64,000 bases of DNA from Planctomycetota bacterium (GTDB taxonomy: Bacteria; Planctomycetota; Planctomycetia; Pirellulales; Pirellulaceae): positions 1-64,000 of the forward strand of contig JAJRWU010000039.1 of the NCBI GenBank assembly GCA_024276655.1. The letters are read 5' to 3'. The notes beneath the pieces are model-generated. The model did not search any database, was not told the DNA's origin, and saw nothing but the letters and a program-made list of their open reading frames with translations. Positions 59,581 to 64,000 of this stretch are shown in pieces; position 1 is the first letter of the stretch, and each line of letters opens with the position of its first letter. A program made the translations under genes and the position numbers.

Positions 59581-59790
59581 CGAACCAGCGCCTCCAGAAG
59601 TGTCCTGGCCGCAACTTCGCTTTCGACAACCGGAATTGGATTGTTGTGTCGAAATCCCGGGAAAAAGCCGCACGTTTCGTAGTGCGACACACAACTCACG
59701 GTTCGATTGTACTCGCCGAACGACTCATGTTCAATCGACACGCCCGCCCGTGCGGCCCTGGCGAAATCGCCGCGATTTTTGCCGAATTCG

Positions 59791-60543
59791 TTATGCTTTC
59801 GCGTCCTGCTTGCGATGGCCCAAGCCGGCGACGGTTACGCCAATCAGGCCCGACGCAAACGCCGCCCAGAGCAATCGTCCCAAGCCAGGTTCGGGAACCA
59901 AAAAGTCGGTATTCACATCCGGGAAAAAAACACCGGCGGTCAGAGGAAACGCCAACGCCGCCAGCATGCCTCCCAGCAGGCAGCCCACAATACAGGAAAC
60001 CAGCAGCCGGGGCCGCAACAACGAGAGCGCCAGCGCCAAGCCGATTCCCGCTCCCATTACGCCCAGAATAGCACCTTGTACGACCATGGTTTTCAGAAGG
60101 CGTTTGTTCTCGAAGTCTAGGGAGCTTTGCAAGGCGTTTCCCACGGCCACCGCGCCCACGGCAATCAGCCCCGCGACCAACCCCACGAACAAGCCTCCCA
60201 AAACGGCCCCGAGCAAGTTCCGGCGCAGCAGTTGTTCAGCCGCCGCCAGCGACAACCCCAAGGCGAACGCCAGAACCGCCACGGAGAACATCGCGTTCCT
60301 GGTTTGCGTCGTCGCGGTCGCCGCATGGAGCCGACTCAATTGTTCGGCCGGCGCATTGCCGGTCACGGCGCGCAACTCCTCCGGCAACTGAAACACGGAG
60401 GGAATCAACTGCAACGCGCCCCAAGCCGCCAAGCCGGCGAGTAAAGCAACCAGCAAGCCTTGCCACGGCGCGATCACGAGCGACCGTTCGCCTGACGGCT
60501 GACTGACCACCGCCGTTGCTTCTTCGCCCAAGGTTTCATTCAT
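59791..60543 (-). CDS. Polytopic membrane protein, function unknown
   Basis: 250 residues with about six hydrophobic segments (LLVALLAGLAAWGALQLIPS, MFSVAVLAFALGLSLAAAEQ, LGAVLGGLFVGLVAGLIAVG, GAILGVMGAGIGLALALSLL, CIVGCLLGGMLAALAFPLTA). Many are glycine zipper-like. No enzyme motif is visible. It is divergent from nothing obvious and lies between the ASPIC operon and the kelch gene on the same strand. Confidence 0.6.
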   Translation of the reverse strand: MNETLGEEATAVVSQPSGERSLVIAPWQGLLVALLAGLAAWGALQLIPSVFQLPEELRAVTGNAPAEQLSRLHAATATTQTRNAMFSVAVLAFALGLSLAAAEQLLRRNLLGAVLGGLFVGLVAGLIAVGAVAVGNALQSSLDFENKRLLKTMVVQGAILGVMGAGIGLALALSLLRPRLLVSCIVGCLLGGMLAALAFPLTAGVFFPDVNTDFLVPEPGLGRLLWAAFASGLIGVTVAGLGHRKQDAKA

Positions 60544-60634
60544 TCGCTCAGGTTTTCCATTTTTAGTAGCATGAACAATCGAAAAACTCGCAGGAAAAAA
60601 GACAAATCAGGCCGTGCCGAACGCCAGACTGATT

Positions 60635-61675
60635 TCATTGTGTTTTCGAGGTTGAAACCAGAGGCAGTACTTCGATGGCGTCAAACTTACCGACCTCCAT
60701 GCTGGCGCCCCCTACCACCAATAAATGCTCCGCATCGAATGGCAACAGGCGGTGAAAGAAACGAGCGGTGGGCGTCTCGGAAACCATTTCCCAGGCCGAG
60801 CCATCGCTCGACAAACGTTGCAGGCTGCCTTTGATCGTGCTCACATAGAGCCGCCCGCCGGTGGCGAAGGCCGACGCGCCGAAGCCGGTCATGCCGTCGG
60901 GGCCAACAAGCTGAGGACCTCGCGACCACGCTCCCGTTGCCGGGTCAAAAATAGCAACGCGACGCGTGGGGCCGCCCTTCTTTTGCATTCCGCCGATCGC
61001 ATAAATTTTTCCGTCATGCGCCGCTAGCGCCAACGCGCGCCGCTGGAAAGGAGGTTTCGGCAATGCCTTCCAAGTGGGTGTTTTCGCCGACAAGTCGAGC
61101 ACCCAGGCCGTCTGCCGCCAAACCGTTTCAGCCTCGCCGGCCATGGTCCAACCGCCGACCACGAAGATTTTGTCGCCCAGAACGGCCGCATCGTGCGACG
61201 ACCTTGGCTCGGGAAGCGCCGGGAGATTCGCCCAGCGTTTCGTCTGAGGATCGAACGCCGCGACATCAGCCCGCGACCACAAATCGTGCGGTTCGCCTGC
61301 GGCGTTTTTGGCCGTGAAGCCGCCAATCCGATAGAGCTTGCCGCCGTGCGCCACCAGCGCCAAGCCCTGCAAACCGGGCCCTTCGCCTAACGTTTCCCAG
61401 GCCTGGGGGTTCGCCAGATTTAGGCGACGAAGCGTGTGGGCCTGCATCGTACTGGCGTACGAATGGGCGCGGCCGGTGTGGCCGCCATAAACGTAAAGAG
61501 CGCCGTCGGCGATCGCGGCGCCAAAACTGGTAACCTTCTCCGGCAGCAGCGGGTATTGGCTGGCGGCGTCACTCTTGCCCGTATCTTTTGCGAACGCTGA
61601 ATTCGCGGCTGGAAAAGATGTCGTCATGATCAAAATTGCCAACGGAATCAGAATGGCCAACGGAAAAAGTTTCAT
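60635..61675 (-). CDS. Exported kelch-repeat protein
   Basis: 346 residues from ATG 61675 with a signal peptide (LAILIPLAILIMTTSFPAAN). Five to six kelch-type blades are visible with the GG plus Tyr/Trp spacing: GALYVYGGHTGRAHSYASTM, GKLYRIGGFTAKNAAGEPHD, DKIFVVGGWTMAGEAETVWR, GKIYAIGGMQKKGGPTRRVA and HLLVVGGASMEVGKFDAI. It should form a periplasmic or secreted propeller. Members of the N-acetylneuraminate epimerase type share this fold, but the catalytic residues were not verified. Confidence 0.78.
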   Translation of the reverse strand: MKLFPLAILIPLAILIMTTSFPAANSAFAKDTGKSDAASQYPLLPEKVTSFGAAIADGALYVYGGHTGRAHSYASTMQAHTLRRLNLANPQAWETLGEGPGLQGLALVAHGGKLYRIGGFTAKNAAGEPHDLWSRADVAAFDPQTKRWANLPALPEPRSSHDAAVLGDKIFVVGGWTMAGEAETVWRQTAWVLDLSAKTPTWKALPKPPFQRRALALAAHDGKIYAIGGMQKKGGPTRRVAIFDPATGAWSRGPQLVGPDGMTGFGASAFATGGRLYVSTIKGSLQRLSSDGSAWEMVSETPTARFFHRLLPFDAEHLLVVGGASMEVGKFDAIEVLPLVSTSKTQ

Positions 61676-61860
61676 CGGAAATCCCTTTGAAGAAAGGACG
61701 TGTATGTGCGCCGCCATTCTCCGTGGTTTCTCGCGCAGAATCAAGCGCGATCTGAAAGGTATACGCATAATGCGGCCAGGCCCTCAATAGCACGCCTCGG
61801 CCGCTCCGATTACAATTATTGAATTCAGCAGCATCGCGTTCGTTTCTCGGAGTGTTCGGC

Positions 61861-62781
61861 ATGAATTACAAAATTCCCCGCTGCCAAGCGACGCCCTGGT
61901 CGGAACATCAGGCGGTGTTCACTATCGACGGCAGGGAGCGCCTGCGTTGGCATTTTGGTCCGCAGTATCCGCGACCCTTCTTTTTTCCTTTCATCGGACC
62001 TCTCGGCGATTCGCTCACCCGCATGGGGCATCCTGGAGCGCCGAACCACGATCACCACCGCTCCATTTGGTTCGCCCACCATAAGGTGTTGGGCATCGAT
62101 TTTTGGAGCGACAAAACCACGGCCCGCATCGAGCAAAAAGACTGGCTCAGTTACACCGACGGCGAAAAAGAAGCCGCCATGGCCGTAACGCTGGGTTGGT
62201 TCGATGGCCACGACCCGGCGCCTTTGCTGGAGCAGGAGCTTGTGGCGGCGGTGCGTCCTCTGAACGATGACGAACTGCTGCTCGAACTGCAATCGACCTT
62301 CCGCCCGCTGGCCAGCACCTTGGAGTTCCAACAGACGAATTTCGGTTTTCTCGCCGTACGGGTGGCGAAGTCGATTTCAGGAAGGTTCGGCGGCGGCGTG
62401 CTCACCGGCAGCGAAGGCGGCCAAACCGAAGCGAATCTGTTCGGCCTGCCCTCGCGTTGGATGGATTACAGCGGACCGACCCGCCCCGGCGACCAAGGGC
62501 TGACCTATTTCGATCACGCCGCGAATCCTCACTACCCGGCCAAATGGCACGTTCGGGAAGACGGTTGGATGGGCGCCTCCGCCTGTCGCGACGGCGCGTT
62601 GGTCGCCTCGAAGGAGTCGCCCTTGGTGGTGCGTTATTTATTGCACGCGCACCGGGGGCAAGTCGATTCGGGCCGCGCCAATGCACTGGCCGAACAGTTC
62701 AATCAGTCGCCGGCTTTTGTGGTGGCGCGGGCCAAGAGCGGCCACACCACGTACGAGATTCGTCGTCACGCGGCAAGTTAA
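61861..62781 (+). CDS. DUF6807 (PmoA-type) protein
   Basis: ATG 61861, with GGAG upstream, gives 306 residues. The family's histidine block is GHPGAPNHDHHRSIWFAHHK, preceded by YPRPFFFPFIGPLGDSLTRM. Beta-rich blocks follow (WMDYSGPTRPGDQGLTYFDH, YPAKWHVREDGWMGASACRD). Such proteins are common in planctomycete sugar-utilisation loci. Despite the database label methane oxygenase PmoA, they are unrelated to particulate methane monooxygenase. The function is unknown; the His cluster suggests metal binding. No signal peptide. Confidence 0.8.
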   Translation: MNYKIPRCQATPWSEHQAVFTIDGRERLRWHFGPQYPRPFFFPFIGPLGDSLTRMGHPGAPNHDHHRSIWFAHHKVLGIDFWSDKTTARIEQKDWLSYTDGEKEAAMAVTLGWFDGHDPAPLLEQELVAAVRPLNDDELLLELQSTFRPLASTLEFQQTNFGFLAVRVAKSISGRFGGGVLTGSEGGQTEANLFGLPSRWMDYSGPTRPGDQGLTYFDHAANPHYPAKWHVREDGWMGASACRDGALVASKESPLVVRYLLHAHRGQVDSGRANALAEQFNQSPAFVVARAKSGHTTYEIRRHAAS

Positions 62782-62825
62782 AGGGTCGCGGAAAATAAGT
62801 CGCTGGTCGCCAATTGCCGTTCACC

Positions 62826-62860
62826 TAAAAGCCCGGCATTTCAAAAATGTCGGGCTTTTA
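62826..62860. terminator. Hairpin terminator, AAGCCCGGC family copy 7
   Basis: TAAAAGCCCGGCATTT (62826-62841) pairs with AAATGTCGGGCTTTTA (62845-62860), loop CAA, with one G-T wobble. It lies 45 bp after the DUF6807 stop. Confidence 0.78.
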
Positions 62861-62908
62861 ATTCGGTATGTTTCCGCCCGCGAAATTTCATCCTAAAGGA
62901 CGCCAATC

Positions 62909-64000
62909 GTGAACACGTGGGGGCGAACGCCACTGTTGATTCTTTGCGCGGCGGTGGTGGCTTCGGCCGCGCTGCTGGCGTCGCTGGGCCAGTTTTCTCC
63001 GGTCGTCGAACCTGATACGCAGAGCTATCAAAACCTGCCGCTCGATTCGCTCCACGGCGCGCTGGGCGGGTATCGCACGGTCGGATATCCTCTGTTCCTT
63101 CGCCTGACGGAGCCTCTGGCGGCAAACGGCCAGGCGATTCCCTATGCCCAGTTCGCGCTGCACGTATTGGCCGTGTTGGTGTTCTATCGAGGACTTCGCC
63201 CCTGGGTGGCGGCCGACGGTTTACGCGCCGCTGTAGCCGGGGTGTTGCTGTTTTCCCATGTGCTGTTGCGATACAACGCCTCGCTGATTACCGATGCGCC
63301 TGCGTCGTCGTTGGCGATTCTTACCGTTGGTTGGCTCTTGTGGCTGGTCCGCGAACCGAAGCGAATGTTGCTTTGGTTCGCGTTTGGCTGCTCCTTGTTC
63401 GCGACCTGCCAAACACGCGCCGCCTATGTGTTTCTCGTCCCGCTGGCGCCGCTCTTGGGCCTTGCATTGTGGCGGATCGAAGCTCGTTCGCGCGACACCC
63501 GACACGAGCCGCGAACCCGCTTTGCCCTGGCGTTGTGCGCGGTGAGCGCGGCGCCGCTGTTGGCCTTTTGCCTACTGCGGTGGAGCGTGGTTGGCGAGTT
63601 TGGGATTGTCTCCTTCAGCGGCTACGAACTGATGGGCGTGGCCGGCCAATTTCTCGACCACGACTTCGCCGCGCAATTGCCGGCCGATGTCCGGCCCTTG
63701 GCCGAAGCGGGATTAGAGCGACAAAAAAAGTTAGCGCAAACCAAACCGAACATGGCCGTGGGCGTGGTCGGGCATTACCTCGCCATGGAGCAACGCTACG
63801 ATAGTTTGGTCTGGGAAGTGTACGCGCCGGCGGCCGATGCATTGTATGGCTCCAACATCGTGTTGAAGAACCGGCGGTTGCAACACTTGGCCACGACCGT
63901 ACTCGCCGCCCGACCGAAGTTGTACGCCATGTGGCTGGTCAAGGCGGTGCGGCAAGGCTTCCGCATGCTGGCGATTGAATTCGTTGGCCACCCGCTTAAT
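62909..64000 (+). CDS. GT-C type membrane glycosyltransferase-like protein, cut by the window end
   Basis: A GTG start at 62909 follows AAAGGA. The open frame runs 364 codons to the window edge without a stop. A first membrane helix (LLILCAAVVASAALLASLG) leads into an outward acidic loop, VVEPDTQSYQNLPLD, as in dolichyl-phosphate-mannose/ArnT-like GT-C enzymes. Further helices follow (FALHVLAVLVFYRGLRPWVA, SLAILTVGWLLWLV, LLWFAFGCSLFATCQTRAAY, ALCAVSAAPLLAFCLLRWSV). The family assignment rests on topology and the acidic loop, so substrate and donor are unknown. Confidence 0.65.
   Translation, partial: MNTWGRTPLLILCAAVVASAALLASLGQFSPVVEPDTQSYQNLPLDSLHGALGGYRTVGYPLFLRLTEPLAANGQAIPYAQFALHVLAVLVFYRGLRPWVAADGLRAAVAGVLLFSHVLLRYNASLITDAPASSLAILTVGWLLWLVREPKRMLLWFAFGCSLFATCQTRAAYVFLVPLAPLLGLALWRIEARSRDTRHEPRTRFALALCAVSAAPLLAFCLLRWSVVGEFGIVSFSGYELMGVAGQFLDHDFAAQLPADVRPLAEAGLERQKKLAQTKPNMAVGVVGHYLAMEQRYDSLVWEVYAPAADALYGSNIVLKNRRLQHLATTVLAARPKLYAMWLVKAVRQGFRMLAIEFVGHPLN

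Overview
The window reads as chromosomal DNA of a planctomycete, most like the Pirellulales. This rests on family content: a Tat-exported DUF1501 protein, a DUF1559-type protein with its H-x9-DG tail, DUF3179, DUF6807, DUF4912, several FG-GAP/ASPIC-UnbV and TPR proteins, a sigma-like/PQQ membrane fusion, and an ATP synthase operon whose a, c and b subunits carry N-terminal extensions or signal peptides. The DNA is GC-rich. Genes lie on both strands in short operons. No rRNA, tRNA, CRISPR array, prophage or insertion sequence was recognised.

Layout. 1-842: end of one possible gene, then non-coding DNA with a perfect 33-bp inverted repeat. 843-1832: DUF3179 gene with an in-frame UGA. 2344-9985 (+): folK, a 1565-residue sigma-like/PQQ membrane protein, a DacZ-like c-di-AMP synthase and a HisA-like TIM barrel. 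10053-17199 (-): LysR regulator, gltB, gltD. 17590-20198: small membrane protein, larE, DUF4912 protein. 20199-21300: gene-free, ending in a 16-bp tandem repeat. 21301-29577 (+): ATP synthase operon (small membrane protein, a, c, b, delta, alpha, gamma, beta, epsilon). 29619-35607: YjfB-like, HAL2/CysQ-like phosphatase, outer-membrane protein, nadE, orphan DNA methyltransferase. 35996-42562 (+): APP1-like phosphatase, DUF1501, DUF1559-like, two tandem GTPases. 42692-48322 (-): zinc-ribbon protein, FxsA, then a sugar-acid type operon (secreted glycosidase-like protein, HpcH/HpaI aldolase, Gfo/Idh/MocA oxidoreductase, SDR). 48547-52280 (+): nadK, a secreted protein, an SGNH/TPR protein. 52342-59580 (-): four-gene FG-GAP/ASPIC-TPR operon. 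59791-64000: membrane protein, kelch protein, DUF6807 protein, and a GT-C membrane glycosyltransferase cut by the window end.

Most notable result. Two unrelated exported proteins are each interrupted by one in-frame UGA at a cysteine-like position: U-x-x-C in the DUF3179 protein (UGA 1164-1166) and U-x-C in an FG-GAP/ASPIC lipoprotein (UGA 57754-57756, minus strand). In both, a perfect hairpin follows with its apical loop starting exactly 20 nt after the UGA and beginning CGUGU. This fits selenocysteine with a bacterial SECIS, in families I do not know as selenoproteins. Against it, two other genes (atpH and the aldolase) contain in-frame UAA codons that cannot be selenocysteine, so point mutation or assembly error must be excluded. 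All four stops can be explained by a single G:C to T:A change.

A second theme is a family of seven near-identical hairpins (core AAGCCCGGCATTT/AAATGCCGGGCTT) at gene ends across the window, probably a dispersed terminator family.
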